Shown piece after piece: positions 38,533 through 48,370 of a stretch of 64,000 nucleotides of DNA. Numbering within the stretch: position 1 is the first letter of the stretch; every line of letters begins with the position of its first letter. The translations under genes and the position numbers were made by a program. The DNA comes from Ignatzschineria ureiclastica (GTDB taxonomy: Bacteria > Pseudomonadota > Gammaproteobacteria > Cardiobacteriales > Wohlfahrtiimonadaceae), in the NCBI RefSeq assembly GCF_003121845.1, contig NZ_QEWQ01000004.1, forward strand, positions 474,944 to 538,943, given 5' to 3'. Under the pieces are notes generated by a model. That model worked only from the letters and a program-made list of their open reading frames with translations, was not told the DNA's origin and did no database searches.

Positions 38533-39721
38533 CTATAATTTGTTTAAATTCTTCGGCGATATTCTCACCCTTCAATGTCACTGCACGCTCACCATCAATA
38601 TAGACGGGCGCTACAGGCTTCTCACCATTTCCCGGCAAACTAATACCGATATTGGCCATTTTCGATTCGCCTGGACCATTCACAATACAGCCCATTACGG
38701 CGACAACCATCTTTTCAACACCTTCATAGTTTTGCTTCCAAATAGGCATATTATGATCGATATAAGATTGTATTTTTTGCGCTAAATATTGGAAATCATC
38801 ACTACTTGTGCGACCACAACCGGGGCAAGCGACCACTTTAGGCGTAAAAGCACGAATCTGTAGACTTTGTAAAATCTCTTTTCCTACCAAAACCTCCTCT
38901 GTGCGTGGAGCATTCGGTTCCGGCGTGAGAGATATGCGGATTGTATCGCCAATTCCCTCTTGTAAGAGCACCGCTAACGCTGCTGACGAAGCAACTATTC
39001 CCTTCATTCCCATTCCTGCTTCTGTCAATCCTAAGTGCAATGGAACTCGTACTTTAGGGGCGATATCACGATAGACTTTGATCAATTGCTGACTTTGGCT
39101 CACCTTAACCGAAAGAATAATATCCTCATCAGTCATACCGATCTCTTTAGCAAACTCAATACTTTCAAGTGCCGAGACAATCATTGCCTCACACATAAGC
39201 TCATCATTCGTTAAGGGCACTGCACGTTTAAGATTTTCATCTACTAAACGCTTTAAAACTTCAGGATCAAGGCTTCCCCAGTTCACACCAATACGTACAG
39301 GTTTACGATACTTGAGAGCCTCTTCAACAATCGCCGAGAATTGTTCATCTTTACGCGCTCCACGTCCGACATTACCGGGATTAATACGTAATTTTGCTAA
39401 AGCTTTAGCGCACTCAGGTTCCGCTTGTAGCAGGCGATGACCATTAAAATGGAAGTCACCAACAATCGGCGTATCGTACCCTAAAGTTGAGAGTTTCTCT
39501 ACGATAAATGGGACTGCTTTCGCCGCCTTCTCAGTGTTGACAGTCACCCTAACAAGCTCAGAGCCACTATCCGCTAAAGCGATAATTTGCGATACCGTTT
39601 GATCAACATCTTCCGTATTTGTATTCGTCATCGATTGCACACGAATGGGATAATCAGAACCGATGCCGACATTACCCACCATCACTTGACTTGTGGGTCG
39701 TCTTTTAATGGTAAAAACCAT
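38495..39721 (-). CDS. ispG: 4-hydroxy-3-methylbut-2-enyl diphosphate synthase (IspG/GcpE)
   Basis: 408 residues. It converts MEcPP to HMBPP in the MEP isoprenoid pathway using a [4Fe-4S] cluster. The N-terminal TIM barrel starts [23 protein letters not shown]; the C-terminal cluster-binding domain has [14 protein letters not shown] and [13 protein letters not shown], giving three cysteine ligands. AAGGA lies 7 bases before the ATG. First gene of an operon with trmB. rodZ/yfgA and hisS, common neighbours, are not here. Confidence 0.97.
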   Translation of the reverse strand: MVFTIKRRPTSQVMVGNVGIGSDYPIRVQSMTNTNTEDVDQTVSQIIALADSGSELVRVTVNTEKAAKAVPFIVEKLSTLGYDTPIVGDFHFNGHRLLQAEPECAKALAKLRINPGNVGRGARKDEQFSAIVEEALKYRKPVRIGVNWGSLDPEVLKRLVDENLKRAVPLTNDELMCEAMIVSALESIEFAKEIGMTDEDIILSVKVSQSQQLIKVYRDIAPKVRVPLHLGLTEAGMGMKGIVASSAALAVLLQEGIGDTIRISLTPEPNAPRTEEVLVGKEILQSLQIRAFTPKVVACPGCGRTSSDDFQYLAQKIQSYIDHNMPIWKQNYEGVEKMVVAVMGCIVNGPGESKMANIGISLPGNGEKPVAPVYIDGERAVTLKGENIAEEFKQIIDEYIDGKYRKQQ

Positions 39722-39869
39722 GTAAATATCCTTTAAGGTGAGAGAAATATTGTGGGCTATTATCGCTAAAATCGTCCACTTTCACAAGCAGACGCACTAT
39801 CTGATTATTTGCTATAATAAAACCTTATTTTATCACTCTTCTTTTATTCTATTTTGGGGAAAGGTTATT

Positions 39870-40310
39870 ATGTCATATTTAGTCTTTAAATCGCTCCATA
39901 TTATCTTTATGGTGACTTGGTTTGCCGGTCTCTTCTATCTTCCAAGAATCTTCGTCTATCACGCTTCTACAACAGATCCTGAAACCAGCGCAACCTTCAA
40001 AATCATGGAACGTAAACTCATGATTATGACCCATATTGGGGGCGCATTAACCATTATTTTTGGTCTGATTTTAGTTATGCAAAACCCAATGTTATGGAAA
40101 TTCGGTTGGTTCCATTTTAAACTCACGCTAGTATTTCTATTAGTGATCTATCACTACTTCTGTTACCACTATATGATGATCTTTAGAAAGGATCAAAATA
40201 AGCATTCCCACAAGTTTTATCGTTATTTCAATGAGATTCCAAGTGTCATTCTGATCATCGTTGTTTTCTTAGTGGTACTAAAAGGTATTCCTTTTATAAA
40301 CTTTTGGTAG
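39870..40310 (+). CDS. hemJ: Protoporphyrinogen IX oxidase HemJ
   Basis: 146 residues from the ATG at 39870, chosen because GGGGAAAGG lies 5 bases upstream and because HemJ normally begins here; the frame upstream to 39738 is unlikely to be translated. Four membrane segments, with the conserved FKSLHIIFMVTWFAGLFYLPRIFVYH at the N-terminus (candidate haem-ligand His) and KFGWFHFKLTLVFLLVIYHY in the middle. It catalyses the penultimate step of haem synthesis in bacteria lacking HemG/HemY. A terminator follows. Confidence 0.93.
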   Translation: MSYLVFKSLHIIFMVTWFAGLFYLPRIFVYHASTTDPETSATFKIMERKLMIMTHIGGALTIIFGLILVMQNPMLWKFGWFHFKLTLVFLLVIYHYFCYHYMMIFRKDQNKHSHKFYRYFNEIPSVILIIVVFLVVLKGIPFINFW

Positions 40311-40345
40311 AAATAACCGAATTTGACAACTTCTTTCAATACTCA

Positions 40346-40378
40346 AAGCGCACTATCTATTATGATAATGCGCTTTTT
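40346..40378 (+). terminator. hemJ terminator
   Basis: AAGCGCA and TGCGCTT form the stem, followed by TTTTTCTTG. It lies 36 bases past the stop. Confidence 0.75.
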
Positions 40379-40431
40379 CTTGTTTATTCAATCCAGGCGA
40401 GTCATCGATTGTGTGACGTTTTCTCACTTCT

Positions 40432-40486
40432 TATAACTGATGCGTCGGCATTTAAATAATGCTTATTTTGAACCGCTCTGACTATG
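40432..40486 (+). repeat. TATAGT-ended repeat, copy G (decayed right half only)
   Basis: Only ATAACTGATGCGTCGGCATTTAAATAATGCTTATTTTGAACCG...GACTAT remains, with changes inside the core (GTCGG for GCCGG). The left half is gone. It lies between the convergent hemJ and epmA genes. Confidence 0.7.
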
Positions 40487-40519
40487 CGTTACACTTTTAT
40501 GAAATTCCCCTTCCATTAT

Positions 40520-41485
40520 TTAAGCATCTTCCCAGCCAAATGGAATGACCATTTCAATCTCTTTTGTCTGTTCTATCGCCATCAATAATCGATCGACACC
40601 TAAGGCCACACCACTACAAAAGGGAAGCTGATCTAAAGATTCTAATAACAATTCATCAATTGGAACGGCCGGCATACCGCATGCGACTCGCTTCTTATTT
40701 TCCGCTTCAAAGCGCTTACGCTGTTCTTCGGCATGGGTCAACTCTTCATAACCGTTAGCTAACTCTAAGCCTTTCCAATAGAGTTCAAAGCGTTTACCTA
40801 CAAGTTGACCATCGACTTCTACAATCTTTGATAAAGAGGCTTGTGAAGCGGGATAATGGTAGAGTAGCGTCAATTTATGGGGGTTAAATCGAGGTTCAAT
40901 CAGATGAGAAACAATCAAATCTAAAGCTTCATCCCTATCTCGTAATGTAAAGGTTAAATCGATCTTATTCGATGCTAATATCGCTTCTAATTCATCAAGG
41001 GTTGCCGTAAAAGGATCAATCTGTAAATAGGTTAAGAACGCCTCACGATAAGTTACCCTCTCTACTTCAAGGGGTAGATCTGTCAAGATTTTGGTAAGAA
41101 GAATCACCTCCTCCATCAATTTTTCAAGATCATAACCCAAACGATACCACTCCAACATGGTAAATTCTGGGTTATGTCGTCCGCTTAATTCCCCATCTCG
41201 AAAAACTTTCCCTAAATAGTAACAAGAACCAAGTCCTTGTGCTAACAAGCGCTTCATATGATATTCAGGGGAGGTAATCAAGTAAAAAGGGGCTCGATAA
41301 TATTCTCCTGGACCATGATAAGTGGTCACAAAATTCAGTAGTGCCGGATCAGGATTACCAAATTGACTTAAAATCGGGGTATCTACTTCAACCACTTCTT
41401 CCAAAAAAAAGTAATCACGAATTGTACGAAATAACACTCCTCGCCGCCATAATCGTTCCTGTATTGTATCTATCGCCTGCGCCAT
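40520..41485 (-). CDS. epmA: EF-P--(R)-beta-lysine ligase EpmA (PoxA/GenX)
   Basis: 321 residues, a truncated class II lysyl-tRNA-synthetase-like enzyme without the anticodon domain. It attaches beta-lysine to elongation factor P. Visible motifs: VDTPILSQFGNPDPALLNF, PFYLITSPEYHMKRLLAQGLGSCYYLGKVFRDGELSGRHNPEFTMLEWYR (class II motif 2), and SGVALGVDRLLMAI (motif 3). Length and start fit the E. coli protein. AAGGAG lies 11 bases upstream. epmB and efp are not in the window. Confidence 0.95.
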   Translation of the reverse strand: MAQAIDTIQERLWRRGVLFRTIRDYFFLEEVVEVDTPILSQFGNPDPALLNFVTTYHGPGEYYRAPFYLITSPEYHMKRLLAQGLGSCYYLGKVFRDGELSGRHNPEFTMLEWYRLGYDLEKLMEEVILLTKILTDLPLEVERVTYREAFLTYLQIDPFTATLDELEAILASNKIDLTFTLRDRDEALDLIVSHLIEPRFNPHKLTLLYHYPASQASLSKIVEVDGQLVGKRFELYWKGLELANGYEELTHAEEQRKRFEAENKKRVACGMPAVPIDELLLESLDQLPFCSGVALGVDRLLMAIEQTKEIEMVIPFGWEDA

Positions 41486-41675
41486 TAATTGATCTACTCC
41501 TTTATGATTATCCGATAAATTAGATCTCTATCTACTTTTTGAGGCATTAATTCCTCTTTAATAGCTTAGTAGTTTAGTAGCTTAATAGCATTATCATAGT
41601 ACATATTTCTCAATTTCACCTGAATGATCTTAATACCTTTCCCATTTTCTAGGAATAAAATCATTTATCAGTTGC

Positions 41676-41697
41676 AAATGGGAATAATTATTATTAA
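41676..41697 (+). promoter_or_regulatory. Candidate Fur box upstream of bfd
   Basis: The stretch AAATGGGAATAATTATTATT resembles the Fur-box pattern AAATGAGAATTATTATCATT and lies 35-55 bases before the bfd start. bfd is iron-repressed in many bacteria. Judged by eye only, in AT-rich DNA. Confidence 0.45.
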
Positions 41698-41731
41698 GAT
41701 ATAGAAAAGTTATTGATAAGAGGATTAAATC

Positions 41732-41941
41732 ATGTACATTTGTCTTTGCAATGGGATCACCGATAAAGCAATCGTCGAAGCAGTCGAGAATGGCGTGACT
41801 ACTTTTGAAGCATTGCAAGCACAATTAGGTGTCGCAACTTGTTGTGGAAGCTGTGCGGATATTGCCAAAAGTTTTCTACCTGGTGAAGCTTCTCCTATCG
41901 AACAAGGGATGCCTGTCCCTCAAGCGTATGAATTACGCTAA
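41732..41941 (+). CDS. bfd: Bacterioferritin-associated ferredoxin
   Basis: 69 residues, a BFD-like [2Fe-2S] protein. The cluster ligands are CLC near residue 4 and CCGSC near 37 (ATCCGSCADIAKSFL). It delivers electrons to bacterioferritin to release stored iron. GAGG lies 8 bases before the ATG. Two bacterioferritin genes lie just beyond on the opposite strand, and a candidate Fur box lies upstream, consistent with iron-starvation induction. Confidence 0.95.
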   Translation: MYICLCNGITDKAIVEAVENGVTTFEALQAQLGVATCCGSCADIAKSFLPGEASPIEQGMPVPQAYELR

Positions 41942-42015
41942 GACACTCTTTCATCGCGAATACTAGCAACATTGTACTAACATTAGTATAAATCGAAATG
42001 AATTGAGAACGGATT

Positions 42016-42049
42016 AAAAAACCCTCAAACTTTGTAGTTTGAGGGTTTT
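42016..42049. terminator. Bidirectional terminator between bfd and bacterioferritin genes
   Basis: AAAACCCTCAAACT and AGTTTGAGGGTTTT pair over 14 bp around a TTGT loop. T-runs lie on both strands, so it serves bfd (plus) and the bacterioferritin gene (minus). Confidence 0.9.
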
Positions 42050-42095
42050 GACTTTCTATCATATTCAGCTTGTTATATTCAGCTAATGAATAGAA

Positions 42096-42572
42096 TTAAT
42101 CTGCTTTTTCGATCTGTTTTTGCAAGTAAACATCTAGACCCATTAATTCGATATTCTCTTGTTGAGTCTCAATCCAATCAATATACTCTTCACTCTCATC
42201 TAACATTTCAGATAGAAGATCACGAGAAACATAATCTTGTACAGATTCTAGATGTTCAATAGCCGCCACTAATGTCGCACGTTTCTCATATTCCCGAGAG
42301 AGATCACATTGTAAAATCTCCGGTACATCTTCACCAATCAATAACTTCCCTAATTCCTGCAAATTAGGCAGACCTTCGAGTAATAAGATACGCTCAATCA
42401 GATCATCAGACTCTTTCATATACTCGATCGATTTTTTATAGATCGGATGCCCTAATCCTTCAAAGCCCCAATTCTTTAAAATACGCGCATGTAAAAAATA
42501 TTGGTTAATTGAGATAAGGTATTGACCTAACACCTTATTGAGATGCTGCAGTACAGTACGTTCAATTTTCAT
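42096..42572 (-). CDS. Bacterioferritin, haem-binding subunit lacking ferroxidase residues
   Basis: 158 residues from the ATG at 42572 (AAGGGA 9 bases upstream; the ATG at 42581 overlaps that site). Aligned by eye to E. coli Bfr, the haem-ligand Met52 is kept (SIEYMKESD), but ferroxidase ligands are replaced: E18 to Y (GQYLISINQ), E51 to Y, H54 to E, E127 to S, H130 to Y. Only E94 remains. It should still build the 24-mer shell and bind haem for electron entry, but not oxidise iron. It pairs with the next gene, which has the opposite pattern. Confidence 0.9.
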   Translation of the reverse strand: MKIERTVLQHLNKVLGQYLISINQYFLHARILKNWGFEGLGHPIYKKSIEYMKESDDLIERILLLEGLPNLQELGKLLIGEDVPEILQCDLSREYEKRATLVAAIEHLESVQDYVSRDLLSEMLDESEEYIDWIETQQENIELMGLDVYLQKQIEKAD

Positions 42573-42706
42573 GATATCCATTCCCTTTAATAATGCTTTT
42601 TATCTCTATTCACAAGAATTCCGACCGATTAGTAATAAATTAATATCAAATTACCTATATTCTATAATCTATCCTGTAACCGATCAGAATCAATCATCCT
42701 ATTCGC

Positions 42707-43177
42707 TTACTCAGCCAATTGATGTTGTAAGTAGAGCGGTAATGAGATTGTATCGATTAAACGTAATTGTTTTTCAAGCCAATGCGCATGATCTTCTTCA
42801 GTATCTTGCAACTGAACCACTAACATATCGCGAGTGACATAATCTTGTTTCTCTTCACAAAGTGCAATCCCTTTCTTAAGCGCTTCACGCACAGAATATT
42901 CTAAATTGAGATCACTTTGTAACATTTCAGGTACAGTCGCACCAATATGGATCTGATCAGGTACCATTTTTGGCGTACCTTCTAATAGTAAAATACGGGC
43001 AATAATCAATTTTGCATGTTCGGTTTCATCTTCCATCTCATGGGCAATGCGCTCATAAAGCTTCATATAACCCCACTCTTCATACATCGAAGAATGAATA
43101 AAGTACTGATCACGCGCCGCTAATTCACCTGCGAGTAATACATTTAAATAATCAATAACTTCTTTATTACCTTTCAT
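42707..43177 (-). CDS. Bacterioferritin, ferroxidase subunit lacking haem-ligand Met
   Basis: 156 residues. Aligned by eye to E. coli Bfr, all ferroxidase ligands are present: E18 (AGELAARDQ), E51 and H54 ([11 protein letters not shown]), E94 (LNLEYSV), E127 and H130 (TEEDHAHW). Position 52, the haem ligand Met, is Thr. So it can oxidise iron but should not bind haem between like subunits. AAAGGGA lies 8 bases before the ATG. It is first in a two-gene unit, 134 bases before the haem-type subunit. Confidence 0.92.
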   Translation of the reverse strand: MKGNKEVIDYLNVLLAGELAARDQYFIHSSMYEEWGYMKLYERIAHEMEDETEHAKLIIARILLLEGTPKMVPDQIHIGATVPEMLQSDLNLEYSVREALKKGIALCEEKQDYVTRDMLVVQLQDTEEDHAHWLEKQLRLIDTISLPLYLQHQLAE

Positions 43178-43725
43178 AATCGATTCCCTTTACTAATTCT
43201 TTCTCAGTTAATCTTAAAGCAGACCTTTCTCTCTTACTCGATATTCACGAGACACAAAGTATTCACTAATGCTCAGTAACGAAAGAATAATCTACTCTTC
43301 ACCTCTATAGTATAAGTAATATCCTGACGATTGACGAATCGAGATTGATTCCCACAATCAAAAAGATACAAATGGCAACAATTCACAAATAAAGATGTAT
43401 GATAATTCGATTCAGAGTTAACGCAATCCTCGGCATTGCAAGACTTTTTAACAATACTCCTTGACTGTAAATAGGAATTATTTGTAATCATATTAATGAT
43501 TCTCTACCTGATATAGATCAATATTTATACAGATCAACGGTAGATCTTTTATAAATAAAGTCTTATTAAAAGATCCGTCAAAATGGCAGAATACAAATGA
43601 ATGCTATAAATAGCGTTCTTTCTGAAAAAAATCACGATCTTTACATCACTGCTACTGAATAAATTCTCAAAAAAATGTATTATCTCCCCCTAGACTTTCG
43701 ATACACAGAGGAATGAATTTATATT
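43178..43725. other. Divergent region between bacterioferritin and ygiQ genes
   Basis: 548 AT-rich bases. A short inverted repeat AATCAT/ATGATT lies at 43486-43501 and could be part of an iron-regulator site, but the match to a full Fur box is poor. A 72-codon open frame on the minus strand (43273-43491) lacks support. Confidence 0.4.
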
Positions 43726-45888
43726 ATGCGTCAATTTGATGGGGTTACCCCACTCTTTTCTTATCGTAAATATTGGGCTCACCGGTTTGGTACCGCGCCT
43801 TTTTTACCCACAACACGAGAAGAGATGGATCTTTTAGGTTGGGATAGTTGCGATATTATCTTCGTCACCGGCGACAGTTATATCGATCACCCAAGCTTTG
43901 GAACCGCTATCTTAGGTCGATTATTAGAAGCGCAAGGCTTTCGTGTTGGCGTAATCTCCCAACCCAATTGGCGTTCATTAGAGGATTTTGAACGTTTAGG
44001 ACCCCCGAATCTCTATTTCGCCGTCAACTCCGGCAATATGGATTCTATGGTCAATCACTACACGTCTGATCGTAAAATTCGTCGAAATGATGCCTATACT
44101 GCCGGGGATGTTGCCGGTAAGCGCCCTGATCGTGCGGTGATTGTCTATACACAAAAACTTCGAGAAGCATTTAAAGATATTCCAATTATTATTGGCGGAA
44201 TTGAAGCCTCTCTTCGCCGGGTGGCTCATTATGATCACTGGACAGAAGTAGTACGCCGTTCGATTTTAGTGGATAGCGCTGCGGATCTTCTACTCTATGG
44301 TAATGGGGAACGTTCTATTACTGAACTAAGTCATCGTCTTGCCAATGGAGAAACAATTGATCAAATTACCGATATTCGAGGATCGGCTATGTTGCGTCCT
44401 CATGGTAAACATCATTTTAATCGCCATGAACTCGATTCAACACATTTTGATCATGTGGGGAAAATTGACCCTTATATTAATCCTTATGGGGAATCGGTAG
44501 ATGCCAAAAAATGTCAAACGAATGTGGCACTCGAAGCTCCCACAGAAGCGCAAGTAGGGAAAAGTGAGAAAATCACTCGAACGGATGTCACAATCCGTCT
44601 TCCTAGTTTTGATGATGTTTCGGCAACTCCGGCACTCTATGCTCACTCTAGTCGAATTTTACATCTTGAAACGAACCCTTTTAATGCGCGCCCTTTAGTG
44701 CAGCAACATGGGGATTTAGATGTCTATCTTAATCCACCGCCTATTCCGCTCTCTACAAAAGAGATGGATGCTGTCTATGCACTTCCCTTTGAACGCGCCC
44801 CGCATCCTAGTTACGGTGATGCACATATCCCTGCTTGGGAGATGATTAAACACTCTGTCAGCATTATGCGGGGATGTTTTGGCGGTTGCTCTTTCTGCTC
44901 TATTACGGAGCACGAGGGACGAATTATTCAGAGTCGTTCAGAGAAATCAATTCTCAATGAAATTGAAGAGATCCGCGACCGAGATCCAAGTTTTACAGGT
45001 TATATCTCCGATTTGGGTGGTCCTACCGCGAATATGTATCGATTGGCCTGTAAAGATCCCAATATCGAAAAGCATTGCCGGAAACTCTCTTGTGTTTTCC
45101 CTGGCATTTGCCAAAATCTCGATACCAATCATAAACCCCTGATCGAGCTCTACCGTAAAGCGCGAGAGATTGATGGTATTAAGCGTATTCATATTGCATC
45201 CGGCGTTCGTTATGATTTGGCATCTCAAGAGCCGGAATATATCAAAGAATTAGTTACTCATCATGTGGGTGGATATCTTAAGATTGCACCTGAACATACT
45301 GAAGAGGGGCCGCTTTCTAAAATGATGAAGCCTTCGATGAAAGCATACGAAGACTTTAAAGTGCTCTTTGAAAAATACTCTAAAGAAGCCGGCAAAGAGC
45401 AATATCTCATTCCTTACTTCATTGCAGCTCACCCGGGAACAACCGATGAAGATATGCTTAATCTTGCGCTTTGGCTCAAGAAAAATGATCTTCGTGCCGA
45501 TCAAGTACAAGCCTTCTTACCCACACCGATGGCGCTCTCCACAGCGATGTATTACTCAGAGCGTAATCCTCTCAAACCTATTCGCCGCAATTCAGAGCAT
45601 GTAGGAACAGCTAAAAGCCTCAAGCGCCGGAAAATTCATAAAGCATTCCTCCGCTATCATGATCCTGATAACTGGCCATTACTTCGCCAAACGCTCAGAT
45701 ACATGGGACGAGGGGAACTTATTGGCTCTGGTAAAGAGTGCTTAATCCCCGCAGAGAGCCGTAGAGAGCGGGAACGCGGTGCAATCAATCGAAATGGTCA
45801 ACGCCCTAATGCTGCTAGACGTGGTCAAAAATTTACGACGAATCATCAGGGAATTCCTAGAACGAAGAAGTCCACTAGAAGCAAGTAA
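43726..45888 (+). CDS. ygiQ: YgiQ-family radical SAM protein
   Basis: 720 residues, the usual length. An N-terminal UPF0313 domain ([53 protein letters not shown]) precedes a radical-SAM core with the cluster motif [18 protein letters not shown] near residue 385. The C-terminus is basic. The reaction is not established for this family. AGAGGA lies about 13 bases before the ATG, rather far. It is monocistronic, with a terminator. Confidence 0.93.
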   Translation: MRQFDGVTPLFSYRKYWAHRFGTAPFLPTTREEMDLLGWDSCDIIFVTGDSYIDHPSFGTAILGRLLEAQGFRVGVISQPNWRSLEDFERLGPPNLYFAVNSGNMDSMVNHYTSDRKIRRNDAYTAGDVAGKRPDRAVIVYTQKLREAFKDIPIIIGGIEASLRRVAHYDHWTEVVRRSILVDSAADLLLYGNGERSITELSHRLANGETIDQITDIRGSAMLRPHGKHHFNRHELDSTHFDHVGKIDPYINPYGESVDAKKCQTNVALEAPTEAQVGKSEKITRTDVTIRLPSFDDVSATPALYAHSSRILHLETNPFNARPLVQQHGDLDVYLNPPPIPLSTKEMDAVYALPFERAPHPSYGDAHIPAWEMIKHSVSIMRGCFGGCSFCSITEHEGRIIQSRSEKSILNEIEEIRDRDPSFTGYISDLGGPTANMYRLACKDPNIEKHCRKLSCVFPGICQNLDTNHKPLIELYRKAREIDGIKRIHIASGVRYDLASQEPEYIKELVTHHVGGYLKIAPEHTEEGPLSKMMKPSMKAYEDFKVLFEKYSKEAGKEQYLIPYFIAAHPGTTDEDMLNLALWLKKNDLRADQVQAFLPTPMALSTAMYYSERNPLKPIRRNSEHVGTAKSLKRRKIHKAFLRYHDPDNWPLLRQTLRYMGRGELIGSGKECLIPAESRRERERGAINRNGQRPNAARRGQKFTTNHQGIPRTKKSTRSK

Positions 45889-45948
45889 TCTTAGATATTG
45901 AAGATCAACAATCTGTAAAGCTTAGACTGAAAATTTATCGTAAAAATG

Positions 45949-45978
45949 AAAACGCCTAATAACTTTATTAGGCGTTTT
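45949..45978 (+). terminator. ygiQ terminator (possibly bidirectional)
   Basis: AAAACGCCTAATAA and TTATTAGGCGTTTT pair over 14 bp with a 2-base centre. T/A runs on both sides mean it may also end the yegP transcript from the other side. Confidence 0.85.
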
Positions 45979-46027
45979 ATTAGGTATTTCTTAATCTATA
46001 TTCGTTATTTAAATTGGTGATACATCA

Positions 46028-46366
46028 CTACTCTGCAGTTAAATCCACAATCGTTGCATCGACTGCATTTTTTGCCACAGATTGAATTCCATTATCGCAG
46101 CCTGACTCACTCTTATAACTTTGACTACTGCCTATCACTTGGCCATTGGTCGCTTTTAAGTTAAAAGAAAATTTCCCAGTATCTGAGCTCTTTTTCTCAT
46201 AGCGATTAGGATCTGTTGAATTCTTCTGTACGGATGCAATCCCTTTCTTACAATTTGTCTTTGTAGCATAACCTTGGCTACTTAAAATAATCTCCCCATT
46301 CCCCGCTTTTAAACGGAAATAGAATTTATCATTTTTCGCCAAAAATATTTCAAACTTACCACTCAT
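46028..46366 (-). CDS. yegP: YegP-family protein, two DUF1508 repeats
   Basis: 112 residues made of two tandem 50-residue units. The first has KFEIFLAKNDKFYFRLKAGNGEIILSSQGYATKTNCKKGIASV and the second KFSFNLKATNGQVIGSSQSYKSESGCDNGIQSV. Each unit is a small beta-beta-beta-alpha fold. The molecular function is unknown. AGGGAG lies 5 bases before the ATG. Upstream is a compound repeat (copy H). Confidence 0.92.
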   Translation of the reverse strand: MSGKFEIFLAKNDKFYFRLKAGNGEIILSSQGYATKTNCKKGIASVQKNSTDPNRYEKKSSDTGKFSFNLKATNGQVIGSSQSYKSESGCDNGIQSVAKNAVDATIVDLTAE

Positions 46367-46520
46367 AGTGACTCCCTGTTTACTAGAAATAAGTTCCTTG
46401 TTATCAATATTGAATCTACAGCATTTATTTTTACTATACAGATAACTAATTATAAATCGTTATTATTTCTATTACAAACAATAAGTTAATACAAATTACC
46501 AATGATATATACGCTAAAAC

Positions 46521-46795
46521 TATAGTAAATTTATTTTAAGAAAAATAGTTTTTAAACAACTATTGCGGAGTTTTAAAAGAAGATAAAACTGTATAGTGAA
46601 ATCGGTTTTAAATTATTAAGTGAAGATGTTTGCAAGCTTGTAAGAATCTCCATCTTATAATGATTGTGAATTTTCTTAAACCGGAATGACTATACTAAAC
46701 AACACTTGCATGATGCCGGACAGAATGGCTTCCGTACTTATACAACCGATGCGCCGGCATTTGAATAATACTTATTTTGAACCGATATTGCTATA
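46521..46795 (+). repeat. TATAGT-ended repeat, copy H, split by a nested element
   Basis: The left part 46521-46591 (TATAGTAAATTTATTTTAAG...AAAACTG) and right part 46695-46795 (CTAAACAACACTTGC...GAACCGATATTGCTATA) make one complete copy interrupted by a 103-bp insertion. Copy J elsewhere in the window carries the uninterrupted junction, read on its opposite strand as AAAACCGTACTAAACAACAC. Confidence 0.88.
46592..46694 (+). mobile_element. Nested 103-bp MITE-like element with TA target duplication
   Basis: It runs from TATAGTGAAATCGGTTTTAA to CTTAAACCGGAATGACTATA. Its ends are inverted repeats (TAGTGAAATCGGTTT against TAGTCATTCCGGTTT) like those of the host repeat, but its interior is different and has an AAGATG/CATCTT pairing. 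The uninterrupted site in copy J reads ..CCGTACTAAAC.., so one TA became two. It is too short to code for a transposase, so it must have moved in trans. Confidence 0.8.
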
Positions 46796-46853
46796 CACTA
46801 AAACTAATCCCCCCCCTAAAACCCAATTTAAAGGATTATTCTTATACAAAAGA

Positions 46854-46881
46854 AAAACGCTATTCCTAAAAAATAGCGTTT
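46854..46881 (-). terminator. asd terminator
   Basis: AAACGCTATT and AATAGCGTTT pair over 10 bp around a 7-base loop. On the minus strand TTTTTCTTTTG follows. It lies about 75 bases past the asd stop. Confidence 0.8.
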
Positions 46882-46956
46882 CAAATTATCATTTTTTGAC
46901 ATCTATACTTATACGTTCAGTCACTATTCATTACATTAATTTTTGAGCACCTGCAG

Positions 46957-48096
46957 TTATAACTTCTCTTCCCGCTCAAGAATAATATTGAGCATTCTGC
47001 GAAGTGGCTCTGCAGCACCCCATAGCAACTGATCGCCTACTGTAAATGCGTTTAGATACTCATTTCCCAAATTCATCTTACGTAAACGTCCGACAGGGAT
47101 TGTCAGTGTGCCTGATGTTGCTGCTGGCGTTAACTCTTGCATTGTAATATCCCGATGATTTGGCACGACTTTCACCCAACGATTACTCTCTTTGATCATC
47201 GCTTCAATATCTGCTATCGGGATATCTTTGGTTAATTTCAGTGTTAAACCTTGAGAATGGCATCGCATTGCACCAACACGCACACAAGTCCCATCAATCG
47301 GAACTTGTCGTTCAAGTTGCAAGAGTTTATTACTCTCTGCCATCGCTTTCCACTCTTCCCGGCTCTGACCATTTTCTAGCTCAGAATCAATCCAAGGAAT
47401 TAAGCTCCCTGCCAAGGGTACGCCAAAACGGGATTTTGGGTAATGATCCATATCGAAAGAAGCGGTCACCATTTGATCAATTTCAAGAATAGATTTCGCA
47501 GGATTCTCTAGATCTGCAGCCACAAAACCATGAATCGCGCCCATTTGAGCTAAAAGCTCTTTCATATTTTGTGCCCCAGCTCCTGATGCCGACTGGTAAG
47601 TCATCGAAGTAGCCCACTCAACTAATCCCTCTTTAAAGAGTGAACCGAGTGCCATTAACATTAAGCTAACAGTACAGTTCCCGCCGATAAAATCTTTAAC
47701 CCCTTTTTCAAGGCTCTGATCAATAATATGCCGATTCACAGGATCAAGGATAATCATCGCGTGCTCTTTCATTCGAAGCGAAGAAGCAGCATCAATCCAG
47801 TAACCTTTCCAACCGCTATCCCGCAATGATTCAAAAACAGCTGCGGTATAATCGCCTCCTTGGCAACTGATAATAATATCTTGCGCTCGCAATGCTTCTA
47901 AATCATAGGCATCTGCAAGACCATTTTCCGTTGAAGCAGTGACACCATCGATTTCAATCGTAGGCGCTTCACCCCCGGCATTTGATGTTGAAAAAAAAGT
48001 GGTATGAATGCCGGCAAAATCATTCTCAACAATCATTCGTTCCATTAATACAGAACCCACCATGCCACGCCAACCGACTAAACCCAATTTTTTCAT
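46957..48096 (-). CDS. asd: Aspartate-semialdehyde dehydrogenase
   Basis: 379 residues (367 in E. coli). It reduces aspartyl phosphate to the semialdehyde, the branch point for lysine/diaminopimelate, threonine and methionine. NADP-binding [14 protein letters not shown] is at the N-terminus; the catalytic Cys is in [12 protein letters not shown] near residue 135, and the His base in [20 protein letters not shown] lies 6 bases before the ATG. leuB lies upstream on the same strand but is separated by a terminator. Confidence 0.97.
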   Translation of the reverse strand: MKKLGLVGWRGMVGSVLMERMIVENDFAGIHTTFFSTSNAGGEAPTIEIDGVTASTENGLADAYDLEALRAQDIIISCQGGDYTAAVFESLRDSGWKGYWIDAASSLRMKEHAMIILDPVNRHIIDQSLEKGVKDFIGGNCTVSLMLMALGSLFKEGLVEWATSMTYQSASGAGAQNMKELLAQMGAIHGFVAADLENPAKSILEIDQMVTASFDMDHYPKSRFGVPLAGSLIPWIDSELENGQSREEWKAMAESNKLLQLERQVPIDGTCVRVGAMRCHSQGLTLKLTKDIPIADIEAMIKESNRWVKVVPNHRDITMQELTPAATSGTLTIPVGRLRKMNLGNEYLNAFTVGDQLLWGAAEPLRRMLNIILEREEKL

Positions 48097-48267
48097 GATT
48101 ATCCTCTTTTTAAGACTGTTTATTATTTATTAAATTTATTCAATGCCACAACTAATGACGACAGATAAAACTCATTGCTCATTGCTCATTGCATCTACCA
48201 CAATTATTATTCATCCGTATTATCAATTCCTTTAACAAGCGACAAGGACTACGATAAATCCTGACAC

Positions 48268-48309
48268 AAAAATGCTCAATATTCCCGTTTAAGATGAATA
48301 TTAAGCATT
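48268..48309 (-). terminator. leuB terminator
   Basis: AATGCTCAATATTC pairs with GAATATTAAGCATT (13 of 14 bp). On the minus strand TTTTTG follows the stem. It lies 62 bases past the leuB stop. Confidence 0.8.
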
Positions 48310-48370
48310 GTATCTTGTATCAACTACTCTAAACTTACAATATTCGGTCTATACCGACATTTGAAAGCCA

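Noticed and set aside
39738-39869. 44-codon N-terminal extension of HemJ
   Set aside because: HemJ family length and a good ribosome site both support the ATG at 39870.
43273-43491. 72-codon minus-strand open frame upstream of the bacterioferritin genes
   Set aside because: No ribosome site, unlikely residue mix, and it overlaps a region expected to hold promoters.
46806-46815. Run of eight C near the asd terminator
   Set aside because: Isolated homopolymer with no linked gene start; may be chance or a sequencing artefact.
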